Shown: in pieces, positions 9,213 through 16,759 of the stretch
Layout of the letters: each line of letters begins with the position of its first letter
How positions within the stretch are numbered: the first letter of the stretch is position 1
Assembly: GCA_965267335.1 (NCBI GenBank)
Contig: OZ253953.1
Coordinates: 2,728,001-2,792,000, forward strand
Origin: G965267335 sp965267335
Lineage (GTDB): Bacteria > Bacteroidota > Bacteroidia > Cytophagales > JAAEPT01
Direction: 5' to 3'
Length of the DNA: 64,000 nt
Made by a program: the position numbers and the translations under genes
The notes under the pieces: generated by a model
The model's database searches: none
What the model was told of the DNA's origin: nothing
Seen by the model: only the letters and a program-made list of their open reading frames with translations

Positions 9213-10298
9213 ATGAAAAGATTATTTGTATTCCTGTCATTAGTATTAGTAAATTATTGTTTAGTCGCACAATCACCGCAATTTGTTCTTGATGGTGATT
9301 CTGTAAAAATTGTAGATAATAGCGCGCCATTGTCTTGGTGGACATTTACGGATAAGTGCGGAACGGTGAATAATCAAAGTGAGTGTAATGCAATACCTGA
9401 ATGTGTGTGGCTTGTTTCAGTTTGCGATAATAACCCAAATAATAGTACCGGAAATGCTTGTGAAAATGAAACAACTCAGGCAACCTGTGAAGTTCTGTCA
9501 GATGCCGGTTGTGTTTGGATTTCAGGTTGTGATAGGTTTCCGGGGTACGAACATTTTGATCTTGGTCAGAAAACATGTCAATACATCGACTCAATTGAAT
9601 CGAGGTTTATGGTGCAAAACACTGACCTAAGTTGGACAGTGTTTAAGGTTGATACTTTATGTGCAATTACCAGGTCAACTTTAAATGAAACTATATGTTC
9701 CGATGAGAGTTATGTTGTCCCGTCTGGAGATGAAGTACATTCCTCAGAAGGAACATACTATGATACGATTTCAAATAATGCCGGTTGTGACTCCATAATC
9801 GAGATTAACTTAACCGTGAATAGTGCTGACACCAGTGTCATGACCAGCGGCAGCACAATTACAAGTAATGCTACAAGTGCCTCATACAAATGGCTGGATT
9901 GTGACAATTCCAATACACCAATCTCCTCAGAAACCGGCCAGAGTTATACACCATCATTATCAGGAAATTATTCAGTAGAAGTGACCGAAAATGGATGTAC
10001 CGATACATCTTCTTGTGTAAGTATCGTCATTACCAGTATAAATGGATCTTTAATAGGAGATGATATTAATATTTATCCTAATCCGGTCGAGGACATTTTA
10101 ACCATTGATTTAGGTCAACAAATTAATAATACTTCGGTTTCGGTGGTTGACAATACAGGCAAGGCAGTAATAAATTCTCATTACGACAACCAGCAGGTAA
10201 TTCAATTAGATCTAGCAGATTTACCTCCAGGTAAATATACGATAAGCATTGAGTGTAACTCTCAATGGAGAAAAGGATTTTCTATTCAGAAAATTTGA
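9213..10298 (+). CDS. Cys-rich secreted protein with T9SS type A sorting domain
   Basis: A 361-residue exported protein of unknown function. The signal peptide is FVFLSLVLVNYCLVAQ. Residues about 45-110 hold two tandem Cys motifs of the form C-x(6-8)-C-x(4-6)-C-x-W (QSECNAIPECVW and QATCEVLSDAGCVW), each followed by another Cys, suggesting a small disulfide-bonded repeat. Residues ~160-200 resemble the short 'ETICSDESYVVPSG' module common in Cytophagales surface proteins, followed by an Ig/PKD-like stretch (TSASYKWLDC ... SGNYSVEVTENGCTD). The C-terminus, from INIYPNPVEDIL to WRKGFSIQKI, is a type A sorting domain. It is the last intact gene before a stretch of decayed DNA. Role could be adhesion; this is inference. 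Confidence 0.72.
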   Translation: MKRLFVFLSLVLVNYCLVAQSPQFVLDGDSVKIVDNSAPLSWWTFTDKCGTVNNQSECNAIPECVWLVSVCDNNPNNSTGNACENETTQATCEVLSDAGCVWISGCDRFPGYEHFDLGQKTCQYIDSIESRFMVQNTDLSWTVFKVDTLCAITRSTLNETICSDESYVVPSGDEVHSSEGTYYDTISNNAGCDSIIEINLTVNSADTSVMTSGSTITSNATSASYKWLDCDNSNTPISSETGQSYTPSLSGNYSVEVTENGCTDTSSCVSIVITSINGSLIGDDINIYPNPVEDILTIDLGQQINNTSVSVVDNTGKAVINSHYDNQQVIQLDLADLPPGKYTISIECNSQWRKGFSIQKI

Positions 10299-10481
10299 TT
10301 AATCAAGCCATCCGGGGACAGCTATTGTTCCCGAGTTGTCTTTTCTCAAATTCTCATATTCAGGCGAATACCCAGATTATTTTCAAATATGGGATTGTCA
10401 GAGCTTATATATTGAAGATTATTGAGCTAACGAATGCTGTGCATTTCTCAGACGTTACGAAAATCGAGATATCTTGGTTGG

Positions 10482-10495
10482 GGCTAGCCAGCTTC
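10482..10495. repeat. 14-base direct repeat, left copy
   Basis: GGCTAGCCAGCTTC occurs here and again at 11228-11241 in the same orientation. The two copies bracket the gene remnant and part of the structured DNA, and could be duplicated target or recombination sites. Confidence 0.5.
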
Positions 10496-10503
10496 GAACA
10501 TAG

Positions 10504-10893
10504 AGGAGCAAATTTGAAAGTACTGAACAGAGTAGGGGGGCTCAATTTGATGTCCTGTGCCTGCCAGTCAATTTAGAAAAGACTAACTACGCTTTTATTC
10601 CTAAAAAAGACCTTGAACAAGATTTAAAAGATGATTTATACATTGGTTTAGTCATTTTTATAGATGGTGAAAAATCCAGGAAATACTTGTTTCCAAGTAC
10701 CGTTTGAAACAATCCAACTAAGTTATTTACAGATTCAGTTCGTCCTGAGTACGGAATCAATTTACATTCCAGCACATTCCCGGAATTAGCTCAATATGCT
10801 TTCGAAGAGCAGATAAAGCTAGTTCAGCATATTATGTTAAATAGACAAAAGTTAAGGCGTAGCCTTGCCGAGCGCGTAGGCCAGGCAAAATAG
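10504..10893 (+). pseudogene. Broken remnant of an unidentified gene (DUF4365-like tail)
   Basis: Frame 1 reads like real protein from RGAQFDVLCLPVNLEKTNY through PKKDLEQDLKDDLYIGLVIF and KYLFPSTV, meets a TGA at 10705-10707, then continues coherently with RPEYGINLHSSTF and YAFEEQIKLVQHIML up to a stop at 10891. The TGA falls exactly where KYLFPSTVW would be expected, so a Trp codon TGG to TGA change is the simplest reading. There is no start codon and the frame is closed at 10501, close to a run of six G, so the front of the gene is missing or frameshifted. The style recalls DUF4365-type proteins found near mobile DNA, but I cannot prove the family. No function is expected. Confidence 0.5.
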
Positions 10894-11227
10894 CGGGGTG
10901 CGTGCTGGCGCTGTGGGTTGAAGCTTTATTTTGTCTAGGGTTTTTGAATACTTTTGGGCCAATGCCAAAAGTATTTGCCCAGCCGGTATGTGACCGACTG
11001 TCAAGAATTGATCCGGTGGAGCAATTTAAGGAGGTGCAAGATTGCAGGGTTGACGAACACCAAACTGCCGTAGGCTTAAAATCCACTGAACTGTGAAGTT
11101 AACCACAGCGTGAGCAGCAAGTGTTTTACAGGCAAAATTCATAAGCCCTGAGAATCGCGTAGATGTGAATGTTCCTGGTATTCATACGGATATTGAAATA
11201 TATGGAGCCTGTAAATCTCTTGTTTGC

Positions 11228-11241
11228 GGCTAGCCAGCTTC
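11228..11241. repeat. 14-base direct repeat, right copy
   Basis: Second copy of GGCTAGCCAGCTTC (first at 10482-10495), same orientation, 746 bases downstream. The flanking bases differ, so the identity is limited to the 14-mer. Confidence 0.5.
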
Positions 11242-11348
11242 ACTTCGTTGCCGGTCGACAAGTATTAGGTGCAGATCCGTCAACAGACGGACAGGGTGTG
11301 CGAGCCGTGATTTACTTGACATGGCAAAAGCTGCGGTGAAAGGAATCG

Positions 11349-11443
11349 GTGATTCCCTTAACATAAGATCTGACGTTCTATAACTTCATTATAGAACTGA
11401 TCTTATATTAAATACTCACTGGCGCTCGTATTACGGGAATCAC
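11349..11443. repeat. Nested long inverted repeat (hairpin)
   Basis: An inner hairpin at 11358-11411 pairs TTAACATAAGATC with GATCTTATATTAA (12 of 13) and GTTCTATAA with TTATAGAAC (9 of 9) around a CTTCA loop, with a small asymmetric bulge between the two stems. Outside it GTGATTCCC (11349-11357) pairs with GGGAATCAC (11435-11443). There is no T-run on either strand directly after it, so it is not a standard terminator. It could be a miniature element, a recombination site or the relic of one. Confidence 0.6.
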
Positions 11444-11520
11444 TATGATTGTTATATAATTTATATTATGTTAAATAATAAATTCAAGCTCTACTCTGCA
11501 TTCATTAATTCCATTCTGTT

Positions 11521-11548
11521 TTTGATTTCTAATATTTGATTTCTAATA
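11521..11548. repeat. 14-base perfect tandem duplication
   Basis: TTTGATTTCTAATA is repeated twice head to tail just after the stop of the lipoprotein gene on the minus strand. Probably a replication slippage product. Confidence 0.6.
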
Positions 11549-11561
11549 CGCTGTAGTGTTC

Positions 11562-12656
11562 TTACTTCTCAGTGCTGTTCACGATGTACTCCACAGGATA
11601 CTCAACTTCACCGTCTGCATTTTCTCTGGAAGAAAAATAGAAACTCACTTTGTCATACGAACTTGGGTCTTCGCTGAAGATGAATTTTCGTAAGCCACCA
11701 TTACCATAACTCATTACAGTTCTATAGTCATTCACTCCTACTGAGTCTACATCATTGACCTTTGTCAGACTGACGAATCCTCCAGGCAATTCTCTCAAGC
11801 TGATTACCTCATAAGGGTCGTCCTCAGCATCAAAGTATAAACGGTATCGCTTGCCGAGCTTTCCTTCTCGTACGTAGAATGACATCTCAGGCCATTCAAA
11901 AAATCCATATTCGTTATTTATACCATCAGAAATTTCAAACATAATCCTATCCTCCGGATTGCCGCTTTTACTGAAGTAACCTACCGTTCCATATGTATCA
12001 GTTTCTTCTGCATCTATCATAAATGCCTCCACCATGTCTAGATTCTGTTCATTAGACTCTTCCTTGCCCATATAAATGATCTTACGCTCTACGTTCTTGT
12101 ACAGTGAGTAATCATCAGCGTAAACGATATAAGCGTCATAGTCTTGTGACTTCTCAGCTCTTATTTTGTCTGTCCACTTCCCTCCGTCCCATTTTCTTTG
12201 TGCTAGCTTTACCTTGTATTTAAACTCTCCGTCCTCTCCCATTCTGTAATACCATAGTTCCTGGTCTGCCATAGCTCTTCCTGTGTAATCCGTAATGTGG
12301 GCCAACACAAATGATGTTGGTGATTTGGTAATAAACTTCAGGTACTTCATTTCACCCTCGGCATTCAGGCCAAGCTTAGCCTTCCAGCTTTTGCTGATTT
12401 CTATTGATGCATCCCAACGACCTTTTCTGAAGAAACTATCGTGTAACCAAAGCCTTCCATCCTTTCGATTTGGAAAAGATGCAAGAAACTCTGCCAGTTC
12501 TTCCTTGCCAGAAATGCCTCTCTCCTCTCCTTTTGTATCGTTTAAAGTAGAATCTCGCTGAGAAGTCTTATCAGATTCATTATCAGTGTTTTTTGATTCG
12601 TCAGAACAAGCGATCAAGCACACACTCACAACAAAATAGATTGCTAATCTCTTCAT
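11562..12656 (-). CDS. Lipoprotein of unknown function
   Basis: No family recognised. I take the ATG at 12656 (364 residues) because MKRLAIYFVVSVCLIACSDE is a textbook lipoprotein signal with Cys 17 after LIA; a longer frame to 12710 would put 18 residues in front and run into the upstream gene. A Ser/Asp/Glu/Lys-rich linker follows, then a long, mostly beta-strand region with many aromatic residues (LWYYRMGEDGEFKYKVK, WTDKIRAEKSQDYD, KRYRLYFDAEDDPYE), consistent with an all-beta periplasmic fold. The small gene 12661-12870 lies 4 bases upstream and is probably co-transcribed. Confidence 0.6.
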   Translation of the reverse strand: MKRLAIYFVVSVCLIACSDESKNTDNESDKTSQRDSTLNDTKGEERGISGKEELAEFLASFPNRKDGRLWLHDSFFRKGRWDASIEISKSWKAKLGLNAEGEMKYLKFITKSPTSFVLAHITDYTGRAMADQELWYYRMGEDGEFKYKVKLAQRKWDGGKWTDKIRAEKSQDYDAYIVYADDYSLYKNVERKIIYMGKEESNEQNLDMVEAFMIDAEETDTYGTVGYFSKSGNPEDRIMFEISDGINNEYGFFEWPEMSFYVREGKLGKRYRLYFDAEDDPYEVISLRELPGGFVSLTKVNDVDSVGVNDYRTVMSYGNGGLRKFIFSEDPSSYDKVSFYFSSRENADGEVEYPVEYIVNSTEK

Positions 12657-12660
12657 GGGG

Positions 12661-12870
12661 TTAATTCTTAAAAATGTTATACAAGTCCATAAACTCGGAG
12701 TGAAATACACAAAGGTGGTTTCCGTCTCTGAAGTAGTTCAAGGGTATAATGACTTTCGATTCATTATCGGCAATGGCCGTATGCAGATTAGTCATGATGG
12801 ATTCACGGTCTGATGCCGGTAACTTCTTCAATTCCTCGGTCATGTCACTGGTAAACATTTCGTATTCCAT
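12661..12870 (-). CDS. Small hypothetical protein (69 residues)
   Basis: A 69-residue protein with no signal peptide or membrane segment. It begins MEYEMFTSDMTEELKKLPA and ends in an aromatic tail (FHSEFMDLYNIFKN), with a predicted helical N-half and a strand-rich C-half (SKVIIPLNYFRDGNHLCVF). It reads as coding by composition and sits 4 bases before the lipoprotein start, which favours a real two-gene operon. Function unknown. Confidence 0.45.
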   Translation of the reverse strand: MEYEMFTSDMTEELKKLPASDRESIMTNLHTAIADNESKVIIPLNYFRDGNHLCVFHSEFMDLYNIFKN

Positions 12871-13052
12871 AGTACCAAAATACGTGATGCAGTTCGAAAA
12901 GTTGGGGCTTTTTGATGGTTATCTGAGCTTGTAGAACTTAAATTATAGCGACAAGGGTGTGATAGTTGCATCTATATTATAATTCAATAGTTCTAACAGA
13001 TTTGCATCGGATTATTAATGTGAATGTATCCATTCCTTGTTACATTTGTTTT

Positions 13053-14141
13053 ATGCAGATTTTTAAAAGCACTCGTATCCCAATCCTTTTTAGCATACTC
13101 TTTTTGTTTAATTCATGTGAAGGTCCTCCTCCATTGGGTAATCTTGAAGTTAATGTCACAATCGGTGTTCCGAAAGGTACTACAGATCAGGAAAGAACTC
13201 TTCTGACTGAAGTACTCAGGGAGCGGCTGCTCAAGTATGGACTTCGTGATCAAGACATTGAGACTTCTCTGTTGGATGGCAATATTAGATTTCACCTCAC
13301 CAATGCCGATAGCTTGGATGCGATTCTTCACATAATGACGCGTCAGGGTTATCTGGCTTTTTGGAAAGTACCCTCGCCCTCTGAGACAAGAACGGAAATG
13401 GAGAACCTCGATCGGTTATTGAATTCTTTACATGGTAAGCAAATAAAACCTGATTCCGGGGACACCACTCAACCTTCAAGCCTGGAAAAGGAAATTGATC
13501 TGGTTAAAGAATACCAGGAACTTCAGAAGTTTGTCCTTGAAGATGAGGAAAGCTTGTTTGCAGATGATGATACCAACACTGCGATACCCGATAGAACAGA
13601 TGAATCAGGGGCTGGTATATTGGAATTTGAGCCTACTTATGATGATTATACCAGAGTCACGGCTGCAATAAAGGATACAGGAAAGGTTAATGAATGTATA
13701 TCAATGCTACAGGCACAACCTACATTTCCCCATCAGTTTATGTGGCATCACAAGTCTGTTGATAAGGACCGTATCGAGCTGCACCTTATTGGTGCACAAC
13801 GCTTTACTCGTCCTTTGTTGGAAGGAAAAATTTTAAAAACCTGTTATAGTTCTATAGATGCAAATAATCAACCTGTGGTTACCTTGGAGTTTGATGCTGT
13901 GGCTACTGACAAGTGGACACAAATTACAGAGAGAGCAGCAAGAAAGCGTGAACAAATTGCTGTTGTAATAGATAATACGGTATATACTAAGCCCAAAGTT
14001 ATGAGTCGCATTGAACATGGAGTAGCACAGATTACTGGTAATTTTACGGAAGATGAGACCAGGTTATTGGTGAATGCCTTGAATTCAACCTTGCCTGTAC
14101 CTGTGACAGTTCTTTCATCTGATGCACAAGTACAGCCTTAA
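13053..14141 (+). CDS. Lipoprotein with SecD P1-head-like domain
   Basis: A 362-residue lipoprotein. The ATG at 13053 starts MQIFKSTRIPILFSILFLF, leading to lipobox Cys in FNSCEG; an ATG at 12966 would add 29 residues and spoil the signal. Residues about 20-100 resemble the base part of the first periplasmic region of SecD (helix-rich LLTEVLRERLLKYG, then a strand in IRFHLTNADS). Residues about 255-360 match the P1 head: DANNQPVVTLEFDAVATDKW, then AVVIDNTVYTKPKV and QITGNFTEDETRLLVNALNS, then LPVPVTVLSS, equivalent to the SecD 'G-x-ISG-F-T-x-x-EA' and 'LPAPL' signatures. SecD itself has six membrane helices; none is present here. It overlaps the convergent CocE gene by 4 bases. A free-standing SecD head might bind exported proteins, but that is inference. 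Confidence 0.72.
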   Translation: MQIFKSTRIPILFSILFLFNSCEGPPPLGNLEVNVTIGVPKGTTDQERTLLTEVLRERLLKYGLRDQDIETSLLDGNIRFHLTNADSLDAILHIMTRQGYLAFWKVPSPSETRTEMENLDRLLNSLHGKQIKPDSGDTTQPSSLEKEIDLVKEYQELQKFVLEDEESLFADDDTNTAIPDRTDESGAGILEFEPTYDDYTRVTAAIKDTGKVNECISMLQAQPTFPHQFMWHHKSVDKDRIELHLIGAQRFTRPLLEGKILKTCYSSIDANNQPVVTLEFDAVATDKWTQITERAARKREQIAVVIDNTVYTKPKVMSRIEHGVAQITGNFTEDETRLLVNALNSTLPVPVTVLSSDAQVQP

Positions 14142-16033
14142 TCAACTTCCGGAATAGTAATTTTGCTATTGTGCTCTGTTGAATAATATACCTTTATCTT
14201 CTCCGGCCTCTCTCCTTTCGGTAATACGTCAAAATGCTTCGCATCGGCTGCTGCGATAGATAACTGTAATCGGTGTCCCTTGGGCAACCGGTAAGAAATA
14301 GGTTTAAATACCACCTGAATACGGGTAATTTCTTCAGGTACCATCACTTGCTTGTCCTGGTCCAGAAATGAGTGATAGGTACCGATTGTTTCATATGGAG
14401 CTTGTTCCTGATTGGTTACTTTACGAAATGCACCTCTTAGCTGCCCTTCTGTGATATAGGTGGAGGTTCCATTTGGAGCAACGTCTTCCAGATAGACAAA
14501 GAAATAGGCATCTTTGGCATCTACGCTGACATACAGGTCTACCTCAGGGAACCCACTTATGTCCAACTTCTGATCCATAGGCTCTGTTTGAAAACAAAGC
14601 ATTTTTTCGTTCACCTTCTGCCTGTCAGGATATTGGGTGTTTCCATTCTTATATAGCGGTGTGAGACTATTCCACCGACTTTGAATGGTGGTTGAAACCG
14701 TATAATCACAGACGTACTCGGCCTTACCAGCTGTAATCCTCCCTCCTTTCGGAATCAGCCGGTTGTTGTCCGATAGCAAAAAGGAGGTAGCGCTTTGAGA
14801 CTTAAGGGGCCATTCGTCTGACCCTTTGAATTTCTCTTCACCCATATGGTAGTAATGTACCTTAGGTTCATTGTTGATTCCATTCTCGATGCCTTGCATG
14901 TGATAGTCAAAGAACCGGAGCATCTCAGAGTACACATCAAACTTCACCTTATGAGTAGTATTAAATGGACTCGTCTGATTGTGTGGTCCATGATCCCAGG
15001 GACCGATCAATAGTTTTTCGGTATTCTTAATATTAAGCGTTGCTTTGACTGCTGACTGTACATTTCCTCCGTCATACCAGCCTGATATTCTGTAAATTGG
15101 AACACCTGATTTTACTATTTGGTTTACCCTATTGTGAATAGAGTAATCGTCCACCGAAGTTTGGTTTATTGGCTCCTTATCATCACGAGATTCAATGGTC
15201 ATAATACCGGTAAAAATGTCAAAGTTTTTTTCATGGCCATTCACTGCAGCCTTGAGTTGAGCGCGTTTTTGATCTCCCTGAACTGGATTGATGCCTTTCA
15301 CAAAGAGCCTTGCCAGCGTACCGAATATTTTGAAATCATTATTGTCAAGTGCCACAGTAGTTTCTTTCCAGGATTGGATAAATGGTGACTGTCTTATACC
15401 ACCGGGGGCTACAAGATCATCATAAAGGTCAAATGTACCGGAACGAACGATACTGGCTTTTAAATTAGGGTGATTGGAGATTAAGGCTAGTTCCGCTGTG
15501 GTTCCTGTGTAGGATATACCTGTAGTCGCCAGTTTTTGATTACACCAGCTTTGTTCAGAAACCCAGTCCATGATATTATCCATATCCTGAATTTCCTCAT
15601 CACTGAATTCCATTTTGCGATAGCCGAATGAAGCTCCGGAGCCCCTAAGATCTACCAACACGCATGCATAACCGTGAGAAGCAAAGAAATTGACCTCTTC
15701 ATGAGGCACATGAGCGTTTTTGAGTGGCTTCTTACGATTCTTCATTATGCCTTTCAGCTCAAGGGATCGTCCGTATCGCACAAAGTAAATGATCGTTGGG
15801 AACTTCTCCCCTTCTTTCCCAGCCTTGGGAAGAAAGACATCTGTAGCCAGCTTTATCCCATCTGGCATCTCTGCATATTGAGATTGATACGAGTAGCCTT
15901 TGTAGTCTTTGGTGTTGTAGCCATGGTATTTTCCGAGGCTACTAATTTTATCGATAGGTGGTTTTGCTCTCCCAACACTGGAAATAGTGATGAAAGCTGT
16001 CAGGAATATGATATGGATGATGTTCTTAAACAT
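14138..16033 (-). CDS. CocE/NonD family exported hydrolase (X-Pro dipeptidyl-peptidase S15-like)
   Basis: A 631-residue alpha/beta hydrolase of the CocE/S15 family, which cleaves esters, beta-lactam side chains or X-Pro peptides. The N-terminus MFKNIIHIIFLTAFITISSV followed by GRAKPP is a Sec signal, so it acts in the periplasm or outside. The oxyanion/nucleophile region reads LRGSGASFG and TGISYTGT (Ser nucleophile in G-x-S-Y-x-G), the acid is in ISGWYDGG, and the catalytic His in GPWDHGP. The C-terminal ~220 residues form the jelly-roll typical of the family (LDISGFPEVDLYVSVDAKDA ... PKGHRLQLSIAAADAKHFDV). No sorting domain. The true substrate cannot be told from sequence. Confidence 0.87.
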   Translation of the reverse strand: MFKNIIHIIFLTAFITISSVGRAKPPIDKISSLGKYHGYNTKDYKGYSYQSQYAEMPDGIKLATDVFLPKAGKEGEKFPTIIYFVRYGRSLELKGIMKNRKKPLKNAHVPHEEVNFFASHGYACVLVDLRGSGASFGYRKMEFSDEEIQDMDNIMDWVSEQSWCNQKLATTGISYTGTTAELALISNHPNLKASIVRSGTFDLYDDLVAPGGIRQSPFIQSWKETTVALDNNDFKIFGTLARLFVKGINPVQGDQKRAQLKAAVNGHEKNFDIFTGIMTIESRDDKEPINQTSVDDYSIHNRVNQIVKSGVPIYRISGWYDGGNVQSAVKATLNIKNTEKLLIGPWDHGPHNQTSPFNTTHKVKFDVYSEMLRFFDYHMQGIENGINNEPKVHYYHMGEEKFKGSDEWPLKSQSATSFLLSDNNRLIPKGGRITAGKAEYVCDYTVSTTIQSRWNSLTPLYKNGNTQYPDRQKVNEKMLCFQTEPMDQKLDISGFPEVDLYVSVDAKDAYFFVYLEDVAPNGTSTYITEGQLRGAFRKVTNQEQAPYETIGTYHSFLDQDKQVMVPEEITRIQVVFKPISYRLPKGHRLQLSIAAADAKHFDVLPKGERPEKIKVYYSTEHNSKITIPEVD

Positions 16034-16083
16034 GTGTCTTAAATTTATCTTTTTAAACTGATTTATATATAAGAATTATTGAT

Positions 16084-16443
16084 TCAATAAGAACCCCACC
16101 AAGCGGTGGATCCTGAACAAGACAAACTCCACAAGAGAAGGAAAAATAAACCAATCAAAATCAGGAGTGGAATTATCGAAATGAAAATAGTAACATATAG
16201 TAACGCCAGGAGAAACATACCGGAGCAGAAAGAAGAGGAACTTTTCGATCTCCGTTGTTCTTTAATGTTTTTCTTCAATGACTTGAGTTTTGATCTTCTG
16301 CTATCAGGGGCCAACTTAGTTTTAGCATGTGATGGTGATGAGTTGATGGCAGAATCAAATGAGTCCTCATTAGACTTGGCATTAAGATTCAGCGTGAACA
16401 ACAGCATAAATATGACTGATAGTGATTGAATTAAACGTTTCAT
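16084..16443 (-). CDS. Small membrane protein of unknown function
   Basis: A 119-residue protein with a cleavable-looking signal peptide (LSVIFMLLFTLNLNAKS), a charged Ser/Lys/Arg linker, and one long hydrophobic segment at about residues 75-106 (MFLLALLYVTIFISIIPLLI and on), followed by a short Cys/Trp tail ending GSTAWWGSY. The layout (outside linker, then one or two close membrane passes) recalls small Bacteroidota envelope proteins, but I do not recognise a family. A TAnnTTTG-type box lies 17 bases before the ATG. Confidence 0.6.
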   Translation of the reverse strand: MKRLIQSLSVIFMLLFTLNLNAKSNEDSFDSAINSSPSHAKTKLAPDSRRSKLKSLKKNIKEQRRSKSSSSFCSGMFLLALLYVTIFISIIPLLILIGLFFLLLWSLSCSGSTAWWGSY

Positions 16444-16459
16444 AAAAAATGATTTAACA

Positions 16460-16467
16460 CAAATCTA
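16460..16467 (-). promoter_or_regulatory. Candidate -7 promoter element
   Basis: On the minus strand TAGATTTG matches TAnnTTTG exactly, 17 bases upstream of the small membrane protein's ATG. No correctly spaced -33 TTG was seen. Confidence 0.35.
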
Positions 16468-16665
16468 TGATGGTCGTTTCAATCTATCGATTGACAAAAG
16501 TCAAGAAGTGTACTTACACTCGCTATTCAATTCTAGTTTTTCATTTTGAGACATGAGGTTCTATAGAAAAAAGCCATGTATTTCTATCTATCAGAGATGG
16601 GTCACAATCAATCGAGAAGGTATTCGAAATGAAAATAAGGTAAAGCTAATGCGATAACTAGCAAA

Positions 16666-16734
16666 GAGACTACTCTAAATCTCATGGGCTTTGAATATTC
16701 TTCTGATTCAAATAATGAGATTTAGAGTAGTCTC
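16666..16734 (-). terminator. Long perfect inverted repeat downstream of the RCC1 gene
   Basis: Arms 16666-16685 and 16715-16734 are perfectly complementary over 20 bases (GAGACTACTCTAAATCTCAT). Inside, TTTGAAT (16690-16696) pairs with ATTCAAA (16706-16712), leaving a 9-base loop. It lies 26 bases past the stop of the RCC1 gene, so a transcription end is the likely role, though no clean T-run follows. Its length is unusual for a simple terminator. Confidence 0.55.
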
Positions 16735-16759
16735 AAGTAACTATTAAGGTTTTCGGTGC

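Larger units (their letters stand above)
10894..11561. other. Non-coding stretch with hairpins and short repeats
   Basis: About 670 bases with no convincing gene. The left half (10894-11340) is more G+C-rich than the surroundings and full of short complementary segments, for example GCCTTGCC...GGCCAGGC just upstream at about 10862-10886 and GCCGTG...CATGGC near 11306-11327. The right half turns AT-rich and holds the nested inverted repeat and the 14-base tandem duplication listed separately. It looks like the carcass of a mobile element or a structured RNA; nothing firmer can be said. Confidence 0.5.
16444..16759. other. Intergenic region with a long perfect hairpin
   Basis: A 316-base stretch between two minus-strand genes. 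It contains the candidate -7 box near 16460 and the hairpin at 16666-16734; no coding frame is seen in the rest. Confidence 0.6.

Noticed and set aside
10265..10576. Plus-strand open frame overlapping the end of the Cys-rich gene
   Set aside because: It begins inside the sorting domain in another frame, has no protein-like composition and ends in the remnant region; spurious, though its last part may carry the out-of-frame front of the broken gene.
10894..11340. Full group II intron
   Set aside because: GTGCG and GAGCCGTG phrases are present, but no complete domain V (GAGCCGT...ACGGTTC) or intron-encoded protein; kept only as a speculation.
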